Shown in pieces: positions 23,856 to 35,639 of a stretch of 64,000 nt of DNA. How positions within the stretch are numbered: the stretch's first letter is position 1; each line of letters starts with the position of its first letter. The notes beneath the pieces are model-generated. The model was not told the origin of the DNA. It made no database searches and was given only the letters and a program-made list of their open reading frames with translations. A program made the translations under genes and the position numbers. Origin of the DNA: Breviolum minutum Mf 1.05b.01 (lineage: Eukaryota; Sar; Dinophyceae; Suessiales; Symbiodiniaceae); contig DF241472.1 of assembly GCA_000507305.1 (NCBI GenBank), forward strand, positions 1,656-65,655, given 5' to 3'.

Positions 23856-24415
23856 CACTCTATGTGAACACTCTATGTGGGAGCACTCTATACACTCTAT
23901 GTGGGAGCACTCTATGTGAGACCACTCTGTGTGACCAGTCTATGTGGGCACTCTATGGGAGCACTCTATATGTGAGCACTCTATGTGTGAGCACTCTATA
24001 TCTGAGCACTCTATGTGTGACCACTCTATGCTCACTCTATATGTGAGCACTCTATGTGTGACCACTCTATTTGTGAGCACTCTATGTGTGACCACTCTGT
24101 GTGGGCACTCTATGGGAGCGCTCTATATGTTCTATGTGTGACCACTCTGTGTGGGCACTCTATGGGAGCACTCTATATGTCAGCGCTCTTTGTGTGACCA
24201 ATGTATGTGAGCACTCTATATGTGAGCACTCTATGTGGGAGCACTTTATATGGGAGCACTCTATTTGTGACCACTCTATGTGAACACTGTATGGGAGCAC
24301 TCTATATGTGAGCACTCTATGTGTGACCGCTCTATGTGAGCACTCTATATGTGAGCACTCTATGTGGGAGCACTCTATATGTGAGCACTCTATATGTTAG
24401 CACTCTATGTGAGCA
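23856..24415. repeat. Minisatellite of CACTCTATGTGTGAG-type units
   Basis: About 560 bp of roughly 12-18 bp units, cactctat followed by a variable (a/g)tgtgagc, gtgggag or gtgtgacc linker. Units vary in both length and sequence. The repetitive Cys/Glu/His/Ser frames in it come from the repeat. Confidence 0.9.
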
Positions 24416-24950
24416 CGAACACCGAAAAGTACGAAAACTAGCACGAAAAATTAACATCAGTTCTTGGGCCGGATGTGGCAGAACGCCGAAAAGTACGAGA
24501 ATTACCATGCAAACTCGACTTCAGTTCTTGGGCCCGATGTTGCAGCGCCAAAAACGTCAAAAAAGCACGAGTTTTATTGTAAAACCACCGTTGAAGAGCA
24601 TTGTAGAACACCGAAAAGTACGAGAATTACCACGAAAAATGAACATGGAAGAAGTTGAAGCGCCGAAAAAGTACGATAATTTACAGACGAAACCCGTTTT
24701 AGACCCTTTCAAGAGCACCGCAGAACACCGAAAAGTACGAGAATTACCACGAAAAACGAACATCGAAGAAGTTGAGAAGCCGGAAACTACGAAAATTTAC
24801 AGGCAAAAGCCGTTCACGCCGGCCGCGGCCACCCGAAAACTACGAAAATTCACAGACGAAACGAACATGCAAGCACGAAACCACGAAAATAGCGATGAAA
24901 TCCGTGCGCAACCCGTCCGCCACCTCGATCTAGCCACCCCGGCTTTTTAC
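24416..24950. repeat. Diverged repeat with ccgaaaagtacgagaattac units
   Basis: At least six related blocks (about 24420, 24487, 24610, 24664, 24728 and 24785, then shorter ones) share the core ccgaaaagtacgagaattac followed by cacgaaaaa. Spacing is irregular at roughly 55-120 bp. A 254-codon + strand frame (24336-25100) crosses this block and the minisatellite next to it. Its repeated EHRKVRELPRK motif mirrors the DNA repeat, so I treat it as repeat rather than protein, although translation cannot be excluded. Confidence 0.7.
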
Positions 24951-25049
24951 ACCTACCGTAAGAACCCCAAGTGTTACCACACTGTTTGGGGAATCACCTT
25001 GGTGATTTCAGTGATTTGGTTTTTGAACAAATCATCTTTTGAATATCTT

Positions 25050-28000
25050 TGGCTGGTAAGTCCTGACCAAGATCTTTATACTTTCCAAGTTTTTTCGTGA
25101 TTTCAGAAGTTTCCCATTTTCCCTTGTGCGACAAAAAAAAAACGCCGTCAAGTTGATGAGGCCGCTCTTTCGCTGTGCGCAGGACTTTCCATTTTTGACA
25201 GTCGAAGTCTGTATGCCTCACCCATAACCTCTATTTTTGAAGGTCAACCCGTCAAATAAGACAAGTGCCTTTTCCAAGCAAAAGCCAAGGGTCCTCTTGT
25301 ATATGGATGTTCCATCCTTCTTCTCCATTATTCCATGGGAACAAAACACCCCCCAAAGTTGAACAGTCCGTTTTTTCCCTGAAAAGTTACCAGGACCCCA
25401 AAAAGGACAAAATCGTCTTCCAAGCATCCTTTTTTCCGGGGTGAGCTGTGCAGTGGACTCATTAAATCCAAGTTTGATTCCTCAAAGTTTACGGATTTTA
25501 GCTGAAATGAGACCCGAAAACAAACCCTTATGACTTTCCAATATACTGTACTAGTTTATTGATAGGGATCCTTGTGATGGTTGATTAAAATGAACATCCC
25601 CATATGAATAGGCAGTATAATTTCCTGTGTACCCTAAACAAGCAGATTTTTTCAATTGCTCAAATGTGGCCCAAAGATTCGTAGGATTTGAACAGATTTC
25701 TAGTACCAGTCAATTTGGACGTAGCATTTTGTCCAGATGGTTCAGTGGAAAATGACCGCCAAAGAAGATGAGATTGTTCTGGTCTTGGTAAAGTCTCACC
25801 TCATTTTTTGAAGTGGATGGGTTCCAACAAAAAGCCCAACTGCATAGCCAGGAATGGTGTGTCCCGCTGAACGGAGGCAATGCGAATGAGTGGATGAGTG
25901 AATGAGTCTTTGCGCACAAATCTGGAGAGATCATTTAGTGTCACTTTAGAATGAGCATTTCTTGGCAGATGTACATACTGTAATATGAAAACATACATTC
26001 GATACATACGTTCTGATGTGGATAACCAAAAACCCCCGCTATTTCTTTACGATAACAAAACGTCATGGACCGGGCGAGCTTCAAACGGGCAGAAAGTGGA
26101 CCTGCGAGGTATATCAGAAGCTGAGGTGCGCTACGGTGGACACAAATCGGCAGCTGACCAGCTGGTTATTCCTGGTTATTTGGGTTTAACAAAAAATGTA
26201 AAACACGAGAAGGGACTACAAGTACACAATCATTAAAGGTAGATTATAAATTTATCAGGATCCCGATGTACCAATGAACATAAACTAAATGTTGGAAGGG
26301 TTTTTAGTTGCCGCTCAGGCTCACAGTGATGAATTTTGGAGTGTTTCTCAGAACTTGAATCCAAAATAAAACCGCAGAAATCATGTTGGACACTGGACAT
26401 ACGCCCTGGAAGATGAACATGGAACGTGAGAATGCACCCCTGGAAAAGGAAAATCATCTTCCAATTCACCATTTTCATGTTCTATCTGAATCTTCAGGGG
26501 CGTACGTGATGGAATTTTCTACTGCCGTCCCCTGCTCGGGCCATTTTTTGTGTGTGTTTGGCACCATACCGCTTGTTTCTTGGTGGTGTTTTTTTTTTTG
26601 GCGGAAAAATTTCAACCCAGCCAAAAAAAAGAAAAAAATGGGCCTTTGACTGGAAGAAATTTCAGCTTCTCACTTTCATTCGATTTAGTGAGCAATCAGT
26701 TTGACAGTTGCCCATTTTTGTGTATGTTTTGTCTTGTTCGCGCTGTGGAATGGATGGTGGTACTGGTGCTATTTCGCCTTTCACCAATTTGCCATCCATT
26801 GAAACAGCTGCACGAAACCACGCCAGACACGCTCGAATGCGCATGCTGTTGGCAGTCAGCGCAGCTTTTCAGAGGCATTTTTGGGGAAACCTTGTTATAA
26901 GGCGGATATTTTTAGTAAGCATTACCCTCCAAACTAACATAGGTTGTCAAAAGAGGCTGGGCTCAAGGAAACTAGTCTTCCAACCATCCATTTTCAGGGG
27001 TAAACTTGCTGTTTCATGGAGGGTACCCGTTTGGAAACCTCAAGGAACCCATTTTTTGCCCCAAAGCCAAAGCTCTGTTTTTCTGTGTGGTTTTTGAAGT
27101 TGTTTAGGAATCATCCGACCATTGAAAATTGTGACTGCCATTTTTCGGTTTGGAATCGACCTGCGTCGCTTGCCAGCCTTTGTTTCGTAGATGTTTGGGT
27201 TTGTTTCATGGCAAAATCTCCAGGTCTTCTGGACTTTCAACTTTCAGAATCTTCCCGATTTTTCTGAGATGAAATATGAAATACTCTCCTGGTGAATTCA
27301 CATATTGCCCCAAAGCGGGCACTTTTGAATCATATCTTCTAAAAGCTTGAACTCTTTCGGTGGGTAAAAATGCGGCTCATTCTTGGAGGCCAATACAGTG
27401 CTTCTGTCCAACCCCCAAAATGTTGGTGTCAACAAATCCGACATGTGACGGTTTCATCTCTAGGGCTCTAGGGTTTCTCCCTGATATTTTTCAAAAAATT
27501 CAAAGTCCGCTTTTCCCCAGATAGCGATAGCCATAGGGGTTCTTACTTGCAGTAGGGGGGGAGGGCGACGAACCACTTTGGCGGATTGGAAGTGGCACCA
27601 GGGTGCCATTGCAGGGTGCAGTGGACGTGGTGCCATTGCTGGGTGGCATCGTCGGGTGCCATTGCTGGCCTAGGGTGCCATTGTAGTGTGCTATGGTTGG
27701 GGTGGAGGGTGACGAGCTAACACAAAAATTGTTTTTTGCTATCTGGGGTCTATGCTGGTATAATTTTTCCGCGCATGTCACCTTGTAACTTCCCACGTCC
27801 ATGTCGAAGCATACCTGGAACTTTCGCCACAGGTCGGCGTCAACACAGAAATCATTGAGTGTGGAGTGCCCGGTTGCAGCTCAAAAATTGACGGGGTAGT
27901 CTGAGTGGAGATTGTTATAGGCACAAGATAAAAGGTGTAGATCTAGTCGCGGCATTCTTCGCCATGAAGACATAGGTTCCAATGAAAATGATTTGGAAAT

Positions 28001-28198
28001 AGATGTTTGAAAGAAACAAATCTTTCCAAATCACAGTTCTGTTGGTTTTTTCCCACACATTTCGCATATGTTTGAAAGAGAACAAAAATCCAACGTTTTT
28101 GTTGATTCAAAGCTATATAACCTGGAATGTCTAAAACCCTATAGATAATGGGATAAACTACCTTTCAACAGGTGCAGGATTTCTTCCATCAACAGTAG
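25050..28198. other. No firm gene; possible exons
   Basis: A frame at about 26741-26870 gives an Ala/Arg-rich helical peptide (PSIETAARNHARHARMR), and a frame at about 26060-26110 ends in a GT donor (HGPGELQTGRKWTCE). Either could be an exon of a gene leading into the 28-kb region. Inverted-repeat elements occupy parts of the rest. Confidence 0.3.
28148..28198. mobile_element. Family-1 right half whose end supplies a splice acceptor
   Basis: ataatgggataaactacc ... ggatttcttccatcaacagt, followed by AG and the exon at 28199. The left half is absent. Confidence 0.65.
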
Positions 28199-28332
28199 GT
28201 GTATGAAAGGAAAGATAAGGAAAGCCATTGTTTCTGCACTGCCGATGGCAAATCCTTGGACCTTGACGACAAGACTCCCAAACGCAAATCGGAACCCGAA
28301 TTCCACGCAGCTCAAGGCAGTCCAACCAACAA
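28199..28332 (+). CDS. Probable exon, charged, unknown protein
   Basis: Bounded by TAG| and |GTAAGG, 134 nt, fully open: VYERKDKESHCFCTADGKS, then an acidic/basic stretch (DLDDKTPKRKSEPEF). The acceptor is notable because it lies in the end of an inverted-repeat element (ttccatcaacagtag|gtg). It may belong with the Pro/Gln repeat exons downstream, but the joining exon was not found. Confidence 0.5.
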
Positions 28333-28895
28333 GTAAGGGCCGAAATAACTTCACTTACTTCGGGATGAACAAAATCTCAGTTCCCCATACATTTTTGCAT
28401 ATTTATAGGGGCCCCAGACCACTCCATATATAACTAGTATGGAAGCCTATTTCTTTTCGGCCATTTATCGTTGTAGGGGCCCCATACTTCCATTATATAG
28501 CCCCGTTTATCTTGAAACTGATTGCACAGCTCGCCAAGGCTAGGAGAGAAGTCAATGCAGGTGACAATGCCAGAGGCCTTGGGCCTTGGAGAGTAGTGAA
28601 ACATGACAAAAAAAGAGTCGGTTCCAAATTTTTGCATCCGAATTTCGATTTCTTTGTATTCTTTTCTATTTAGACTCTTTACGCCAATGACTTCTTTGAC
28701 TTCTCTTTTGAGTCTCGACTCTGCAAGAGAGACACAGCGCTGCATTTGGAGTTGCAATTTGCCAGCATCCGGCTGCATAGGAGGAGGAAAGTATGTAAAC
28801 CATTGTGAACATAAGCCTAAGTTGTGGCACAAACTTTACCAAACGATTCTTCTCATTCCTATCTTTTAACATCTTTCACACGGACTTGAATGCAG

Positions 28896-31528
28896 GTATC
28901 CCCTTCGCTGGTGCCGCAGCATCCTCCTCCATCGCAACCACCGCCAACGGATGGAGGCAGAATGTATTTCTTCAGCGGCGAAGCAGCGACTTTACTATGC
29001 TTTACACACAGATGATGCGGTCGGCGTGGAAGTTGTCAAAACTCTGAGCGAGAGCCCAGACTGTCGTACAGCCGATGAGTCTAAAATCCAAGCAACGCGA
29101 GCAGGTATGGTTCAACTGCCACCCGCTGATCAATGGCCAGCCGCAGTGCCACAAGCTCAAGGGCCAGCGCCCATGCAGGCAGTGATTGCAGGGTTTACCT
29201 GCAGCAACTTTAGTGTCTTGAAGTGCAAATTGCTAGTCCATAGGACCATAGGACATAAATATGTTGGAAAAACGCCTTTCTGATGTTATAACAATATGTA
29301 AATCATAACAATCACATATAATTCCTGTCAATTTGATGTTGCCGACAGGTATCCCCTTCGCTGGTGCCGCAGCATCCTCCTCCATCGCAACCACCGCCAA
29401 CGGATGGAGGCAGAATGTATTTCTTTAATGGTCTAGTTGAAGCAACGACTTTACTATACTTTACACACAGATGATGCGGTCGGCGTGGAAGTTGTCAAAA
29501 CTCTGAGCGAGAGCCCAGACTGTCGTACAGCCGATGAGTCTAAAATCCAAGCAACGCGAGCAGGTATGGTTCAACTGCCACCCGCTGATCAATGGCCAGC
29601 CGCAGTGCCACAAGCTCAAGGGCCAGCGCCCATGCAGGCAGTGATTGCAGGGTTTACCTGCAGCAACTTTAGTGTCTTGAAGTGCAAATTGCTAGTCCAT
29701 AGGACCATAGGACATAAATATGTTGGAAAAACGCCTTTCTGATGTTATAACAATATGTAAATCATAACAATCACATATAATTCCTGTCAATTTGATGTTG
29801 CCGACAGGTATCCCCTTCGCTGGTGCCGCAGCATCCTCCTCCATCGCAACCACCGCCAACGGATGGAGGCAGAATGTATTTCTTTAATGGTCTAGTTGAA
29901 GCAACGACTTTACTATACTTTACACACAGATGATGCGGTCGGCGTGGAAGTTGTCAAAACTCTGAGCGAGAGCCCAGACTGTCGTACAGCCGATGAGTCT
30001 AAAATCCAAGCAACGCGAGCAGGTATGGTTCAACTGCCACCCGCTGATCAATGGCCAGCCGCAGTGCCACAAGCTCAAGGGCCAGCGCCCATGCAGGCAG
30101 TGATTGCAGGGTTTACCTGCAGCAACTTTAGTGTCTTGAAGTGCAAATTGCTAGTCCATAGGACCATAGGACATAAATATGTTGGAAAAACGCCTTTCTG
30201 ATGTTATAACAATATGTAAATCATAACAATCACATATAATTCCTGTCAATTTGATGTTGCCGACAGGTATCCCCTTCGCTGGTGCCGCAGCATCCTCCTC
30301 CATCGCAACCACCGCCAACGGATGGAGGCAGAATGTATTTCTTTAATGGTCTAGTTGAAGCAACGACTTTACTATACTTTACACACAGATGATGCGGTCG
30401 GCGTGGAAGTTGTCAAAACTCTGAGCGAGAGCCCAGACTGTCGTACAGCCGATGAGTCTAAAATCCAAGCAACGCGAGCAGGTATGGTTCAACTGCCACC
30501 CGCTGATCAATGGCCAGCCGCAGTGCCACAAGCTCAAGGGCCAGCGCCCATGCAGGCAGTGATTGCAGGGTTTACCTGCAGCAACTTTAGTGTCTTGAAG
30601 TGCAAATTGCTAGTCCATAGGACCATAGGACATAAATATGTTGGAAAAACGCCTTTCTGATGTTATAACAATATGTAAATCATAACAATCACATATAATT
30701 CCTGTCAATTTGATGTTGCCGACAGGTATCCCCTTCGCTGGTGCCGCAGCATCCTCCTCCATCGCAACCACCGCCAACGGATGGAGGCAGAATGTATTTC
30801 TTTAATGGTCTAGTTGAAGCAACGACTTTACTATACTTTACACACAGATGATGCGGTCGGCGTGGAAGTTGTCAAAACTCTGAGCGAGAGCCCAGACTGT
30901 CGTACAGCCGATGAGTCTAAAATCCAAGCAACGCGAGCAGGTATGGTTCAACTGCCACCCGCTGATCAATGGCCAGCCGCAGTGCCACAAGCTCAAGGGC
31001 CAGCGCCCATGCAGGCAGTGATTGCAGGGTTTACCTGCAGCAACTTTAGTGTCTTGAAGTGCAAATTGCTAGTCCATAGGACCATAGGACATAAATATGT
31101 TGGAAAAACGCCTTTCTGATGTTATAACAATATGTAAATCATAACAATCACATATAATTCCTGTCAATTTGATGTTGCCGACAGGTATCCCCTTCGCTGG
31201 TGCCGCAGCATCCTCCTCCATCGCAACCACCGCCAACGGATGGAGGCAGAATGTATTTCTTTAATGGTCTAGTTGAAGCAACGACTTTACTATACTTTAC
31301 ACACAGATGATGCGGTCGGCGTGGAAGTTGTCAAAACTCTGAGCGAGAGCCCAGACTGTCGTACAGCCGATGAGTCTAAAATCCAAGCAACGCGAGCAGG
31401 TATGGTTCAACTGCCACCCGCTGATCAATGGCCAGCCGCAGTGCCACAAGCTCAAGGGCCAGCGCCCATGCAGGCAGTGATTGCAGGGTTTACCTGCAGC
31501 AACTTTAGTGTCTTGAAGTGCAAATTGC
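28896..31528 (+). repeat. 459-bp direct tandem repeat, 5.7 copies
   Basis: Period 453 bp for the first unit and exactly 459 bp for the next four. The last unit breaks off after caaattg at 31528. The repeat carries two exons and two introns per unit. It is not a CRISPR array: the repeats are long, contiguous and have no spacers. Confidence 0.97.
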
Positions 31529-31546
31529 ATCATCATGCCTTTGCAG
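28896..31546 (+). CDS. Tandem array of six exon pairs encoding 45-residue Pro/Gln repeats
   Basis: Each unit has exon A (61 nt) and exon B (74 nt). In copy 1, A is 28896-28956 and B is 29105-29178. Later A exons start at 29349, 29808, 30267, 30726 and 31185, with B 215 nt after each A start. A plus B is exactly 45 codons, phase 0 to 0, so all six units read through in one frame. The repeat begins VSPSLVPQHPPPSQPPP and ends QWPAAVPQAQGPAPMQ. Both intron types begin GC and end AG (142-154 nt between A and B, 170 nt between units). Units 2 to 5 look identical at the DNA level. Copy 1 is 6 bp shorter in its first intron. The function of the protein is unknown; low complexity suggests a disordered linker or surface. 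Longer frames read straight across the introns (about 101 codons per unit) are artefacts. Confidence 0.75.
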
Positions 31547-31677
31547 GCACATCCTGATCCACCACAAGTGGACTTGGCATCAGCTGCAGCCATTGGGGCC
31601 GCTGCCGGGGGACAGTGCCCACCATCACCATGCGGGGGCGCACCACCGTTAGGGCACTCGGCATTGCATACTTTCAG
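31547..31677 (+). CDS. Exon following the Pro/Gln repeat array
   Basis: The acceptor tttgcag| and donor |gtctga bound 131 nt. Phase 0 continues directly from the last exon B: AHPDPPQVDLASAAAIGAAA, then a Gly/Pro/Cys stretch (GGQCPPSPCGGAPP). The Pro/Ala/Gly composition matches the repeat. The following exon was not found. A frame at about 32045-32128 (NRFPRPLTEEDGNASVE) is plausible but its phase does not fit directly. Confidence 0.6.
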
Positions 31678-31848
31678 GTCTGACTGATGTCATGAATCAT
31701 GTAATTCCCCTAAAGGCTACAAGGAGAGTATTTGATGATTGTAACATGCTGATATTTGTTGCGCATCAACCAGATGAGACGATCAGACGGATAAACTGTC
31801 AATTGATTGTAATGTTTTGCGCATGTTTCATCCTTTGTACTGGATTGC

Positions 31849-31851
31849 ATC

Positions 31852-31911
<60 letters not shown>

Positions 31912-31940
31912 CGTTGTCGTTGTCGTTGTCATTGTCGTCT
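31849..31940. repeat. (TTG)n / (TCG)n microsatellite
   Basis: About 20 TTG triplets, then alternating TCG and TTG. Open frames of Val, Leu or Asn runs here are artefacts. Confidence 0.95.
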
Positions 31941-33125
31941 TGTTGTTTTCTTTCATGAGATTTCTTGTGATTTCTGTAAACATGCTCCTCATGCTCCTGT
32001 ACCACCCAACTGAACTGTTCCTCCTCGTCATTGCCATGGAATGTAGATGAATCGGTTTCCAAGGCCACTGACAGAAGAAGATGGCAACGCTTCAGTGGAG
32101 ACAGCCTCTACCTTAGCAGTGCCTGAAAGAATCTTTTGTGAATGATGTTGACTTGACATCATCTCCAATTGTACAGTTTGGTTGGTGAAGTGCGAGGTTT
32201 TTTTAGAATCATCAGCATCGTCAAGGGTGATCTGTCAGAATATCACCTTCACTTTCCACAAATCATCCAATCATCCACGATCAGCCGATCAGCTCTAAGT
32301 ATGAGAACCTCTCAGATGTTGGCACCAGGCTCGACCGATGAAAAGTGCAAAGGCGCTCAAGGGCAAAACAAGGTGGAGAGTGAAAGCCGGTGGCACACCG
32401 GAAATGAAGGTGTGGCGGGATGGGTGGGAAAACTGCATCGATATTAGTTGGCTTGTCCCCCTTCCCAGGATGCTACCATCCCCACCAGGAGTACTTCATT
32501 TTGATCGGAGATCTTGAACTAAGCCTGCATTTACCAATAGCATACGGGGAAGAGGGACATTTTCCAATTTGATGTGGGAAGTTCCTGCCCGTGTTGTTTT
32601 TGTGGTTGAACTAACCAACCTTGACAAGGTGCCGAGTGGCCGAGAAGTTGGAGGTCCAACCGGTTGGGAGTTGCTTCCAAAGGATTGGACCAGCGTTGAA
32701 ACTCCAGATATTTTGGAATTTGCATCCAGATTTTTGAATCCATTTCTGAGTGTTCAACAAAATCTCAGCTCTTGACATCTGTTTGGTGGGTCCTTTTTGT
32801 AACAAGAAAATCCCTGGTATCTAAAAGTTCGTTGAAGGAAAACCTTGTTGGATCTTAGGGTCCCACATGCAAGAGGTCCATCAGAAGAGGCGCCAGAGGC
32901 AGGTTGAGTTGGTGTCAGCTTTTAGCTTTTCACGTTGGAAAATGCTGTCTTGATGTATAAGGACAGCATTTTTGTTTTGTTTAATATGATTCCTTGTCAC
33001 ATTTCTTAGTCTTTTCATAAAGGCAGAGTTGAATCTTGGCCCAAAACAACCTGGTTTTCTTGCAGTTTTCTGGGATTTAATTTCTCTGCAATCTCTCTAA
33101 CGAACTGAAGGGGATCTCTCCGCAG
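31941..33125. other. Unassigned, possible small exons
   Basis: Short + strand frames near 32045-32128, 32290-32440 and 32580-32775 are open, but no splice chain or family was found. Confidence 0.3.
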
Positions 33126-34001
33126 GTCCAAGTGATTTCGAATGTTCCCACAGATGGCAATCTCCAGATCTTACCAGAGGAGACTAGTCAGGTCTTGGAA
33201 GATTCTCGGTTGCAGATAGATGAAGATTTCAACAATATGAAGACTCAACGTTCAACATTCGACTTTTTCTTGTTCTTCTCCTTCTTCTTCCTCTTCTTCT
33301 TCGTCGTCATCATTGTCATGATTATCCTCCTCATGCTCCTCCTCATCGAAGCTTGGATTCCTAAGCAGCAGCCACTCCTGAACTTGGTTGATGCACTGAG
33401 CTCACAGTGAAAGATTTACCAAAAACACTTGCGTCAGTTGAACAAGAATCCATGTGCAGAAATATTGAAATACTGAAATACGATGTAATGTAGCAATCTT
33501 TTGCAGTTTGTGAACTCTCTCATGAAAAAGTGGAGCGAGGAGTCCTCTTGTAGCTGAGCTTGCTCTAAGGATAGCTCCATCCAACGGCATCAGACACTCC
33601 ATCAGAGGATCGTTCAGAGAAATCTGAAGGAGGTTTTGATGCATCGTTTGGTCAATTGGAGACAGAAATGCCCCAAGACACTTTTCAACGAGTGTGCTCC
33701 AGTACTTCTTGGTTTGAAACGACCAATTCAGAAAAGCAATTTCGAATATCGTCAAGTGAACCCTTCAGAATCGTCTCCTTTTCAATGCGAACTGTATCTT
33801 CGTGGTGAAGGTTTTCATCACATCTTCCAAGCAGGGAAACCAAGCAAGACTGAGAAGGAGGCTGAGAAAAATGCAGCCATTGCTGCTTTGACAGAGTTGG
33901 AAAAGATCCTTGGAGCTTGTAGTGAAGAGGCATCTCGGCCAACGGCAGCAATGGCGGCAACGGCAACTTCGAGCCAAGATGAAGAACGGTCCGCTGTTGA
34001 G
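33126..34001 (+). CDS. Double-stranded RNA-binding domain, copy 1 (two exons)
   Basis: Exon 33126 to about 33215 (VQVISNVPTDGNLQILPEET) and exon 33570-34001 (144 codons, phase 0 to 0) encode a dsRBD. In the second exon, CPKTLFNECAPVLLG is helix 1, FEYRQVNPSESSPFQCELYL supplies beta 1-2, and FQAGKPSKTEKEAEKNAAI is the loop and helix 2 signature (G-x-x-SK-x-x-K-x-AE-x-xAA) that contacts the dsRNA backbone. An Ala/Thr-rich linker ends SSQDEERSAVE at a GC donor. The exact donor of the first exon is uncertain. The next exon in order begins at phase 0, so the two dsRBD copies could lie in one protein. Confidence 0.85.
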
Positions 34002-34445
34002 GCAGGAGTCGTTAAGTTGTTCAGGGCGGTTTTTGAAGTGTAGTTTGCGAAGCCAGAATCCAACGAGACAAACAGTACATATTAAATCATATTATATATA
34101 CAAACATATCGCTATACATAGAAGCCCTTAAGTGGTCTACATATGCAAAGGTTCAGTTTCGTTTTCTGAAAAAGTGAAGTAGAATCATCCATCGATCATA
34201 TTTCTGCCGATTTTTTTGGGGGGCGTAGCCAAGTTCTTCAAGCGGTTTTTGGGTTTTTGGGAACCTAGTCGTTTGTGAAGCCAGAATCCAACAATATACT
34301 GCATACATTGTATACTCAAAACATAGATACACAGTCACAGTACAACCAAAAGGCGTAATGTAGTGTCTTAAGGGTTTGTTGGAGTTTTTTTTTGGATTTT
34401 ATTCTCTCAAATCTTTGTCAAGAAGTGAAGGGGATCTCTCCGCAG

Positions 34446-34744
34446 GTCCAAGTGATTTCGAATGTTCCAACAGATGGCAATCTCCAGATCTTACCAGAGG
34501 AGACTAGTCAGGTCTTGGAAGATTCTCGGTTGCAGGAAGATGGAGATTTCAACAACATGAAGACTCAACGTTCAACATTTGACTTTTTCTTCTTGTTCTT
34601 TTGCCTCTTCTTTTTCTTCGTCTTCTTCTTCGTCTTCTTCTTCTTCTTCTTCTTCTTCTTCTTCTTCTTCTTCATCATCATGATCACCATCATCATCACC
34701 ACCATCATCATGGTCATTAACATGATGATCATCAGCATCATCAG

Positions 34745-34782
<38 letters not shown>

Positions 34783-35439
34783 GCGATGCTCAAAATACCT
34801 AAGCAGCAGCCACTCCTGAACTTGTTTGATGCACTGAGCTCACAGTGAAAGATTTACCAAAAACACTTGCGTCAGTTGAACAAGAATCCATGTGCAGAAA
34901 TATTGAAATACTGAAATACGATGTAAGGTAGCAATCTTTTGCAGTTTGTGAACTCTCTCATGAAAAAGTGGAGCGAGGAGCCCTCTTGTAGGTGAGCTTG
35001 CTCTAAGGATAGCTCCATCCAACGGCATCAGACACTCCATCAGAGGATCGTTCAGAGAAATCTGAAGGAGGTTTTGATGCATCGTTTGGTCAATTGGAGA
35101 CAGAAATGCCCCAAGACACTTTTCAACGAGTGTGCTCCAGTACTTCTTGGTTTGAAACGACCAATTCAGAAAAGCAATTTCGAATATCGTCAAGTGAACC
35201 CTTCAGAATCGTCTCCTTTTCAATGCGAACTGTATCTTCGTGGTGAAGGTTTTCATCACATCTTCCAAGCAGGGAAACCAAGCAAGACCGACAAGGAGGC
35301 TGAGAAAAATGCAGCCATTGCTGCTTTGACAGAGTTGGAAAAGATCCTTGGAGCTTGTAGTGAAGAGGCATCTCGGCCAACGGCAGCAATGGCGGCAACG
35401 GCAACTTCGAGCCAAGATGAAGAACTGCCAGCTGTTGAG
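34446..35439 (+). CDS. Double-stranded RNA-binding domain, copy 2 (two exons)
   Basis: A near-identical duplicate of copy 1: exon 34446 to about 34535, then exon 35008-35439 (144 codons). Differences include Glu to Asp in SKTDKEAEK, Ser to Pro near the linker, and a different last motif (EELPAVE). All dsRBD core residues are kept. Phase 0 boundaries at both ends would allow in-frame tandem dsRBDs, a common arrangement in dsRNA-binding proteins. Downstream sequence diverges from copy 1 just after the exon. Confidence 0.85.
34585..34792. repeat. (TTC)n then (ATC)n microsatellite in the second dsRBD copy
   Basis: Expanded compared with the first copy (33262-33350), which has only short TTC and CTC runs. 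Frames of poly-Phe, Lys, Asp, Glu, Ile or Met here are artefacts. Confidence 0.95.
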
Positions 35440-35639
35440 GCAAGTGTAGTTCAGTTTGGCAATTTTGGGAGTGCAGTTTGGGCAGCTAGAATCTAACAAT
35501 ATAATAGTATATATTCAATCATAAATCACTATACATAGAAGCCCTTAAGTGGTCTACATATGCAAAGGTTCAGTTTTGTTTTCTGAAAAAGTGAAGTAGA
35601 ATCATCCATCGATCATATTTCTGCCGATTTTTTTTGGAG

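Larger units (their letters stand above)
33060..35634 (+). repeat. Tandem segmental duplication carrying the dsRBD exons
   Basis: The segment from about 33060 to 34215 is repeated at about 34385 to 35634. The offset is 1320 bp at the first exon and 1438 bp at the second because a TTC/ATC tract in the intron grew in copy 2. A third fragment of the unit's end (gaagccagaatccaac) recurs at 34276. Confidence 0.9.

Noticed and set aside
28896-31528. CRISPR-like array
   Set aside because: The repeats are 459 bp, contiguous and carry exons with matching phases. There are no short repeats with unique spacers.
29437-31557. Five repeated 94-101-codon frames in the 459-bp array as separate genes
   Set aside because: They run across intron 1 and into intron 2. 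Splicing exons A and B gives a continuous 45-codon unit with exact phase and Pro/Gln composition throughout.
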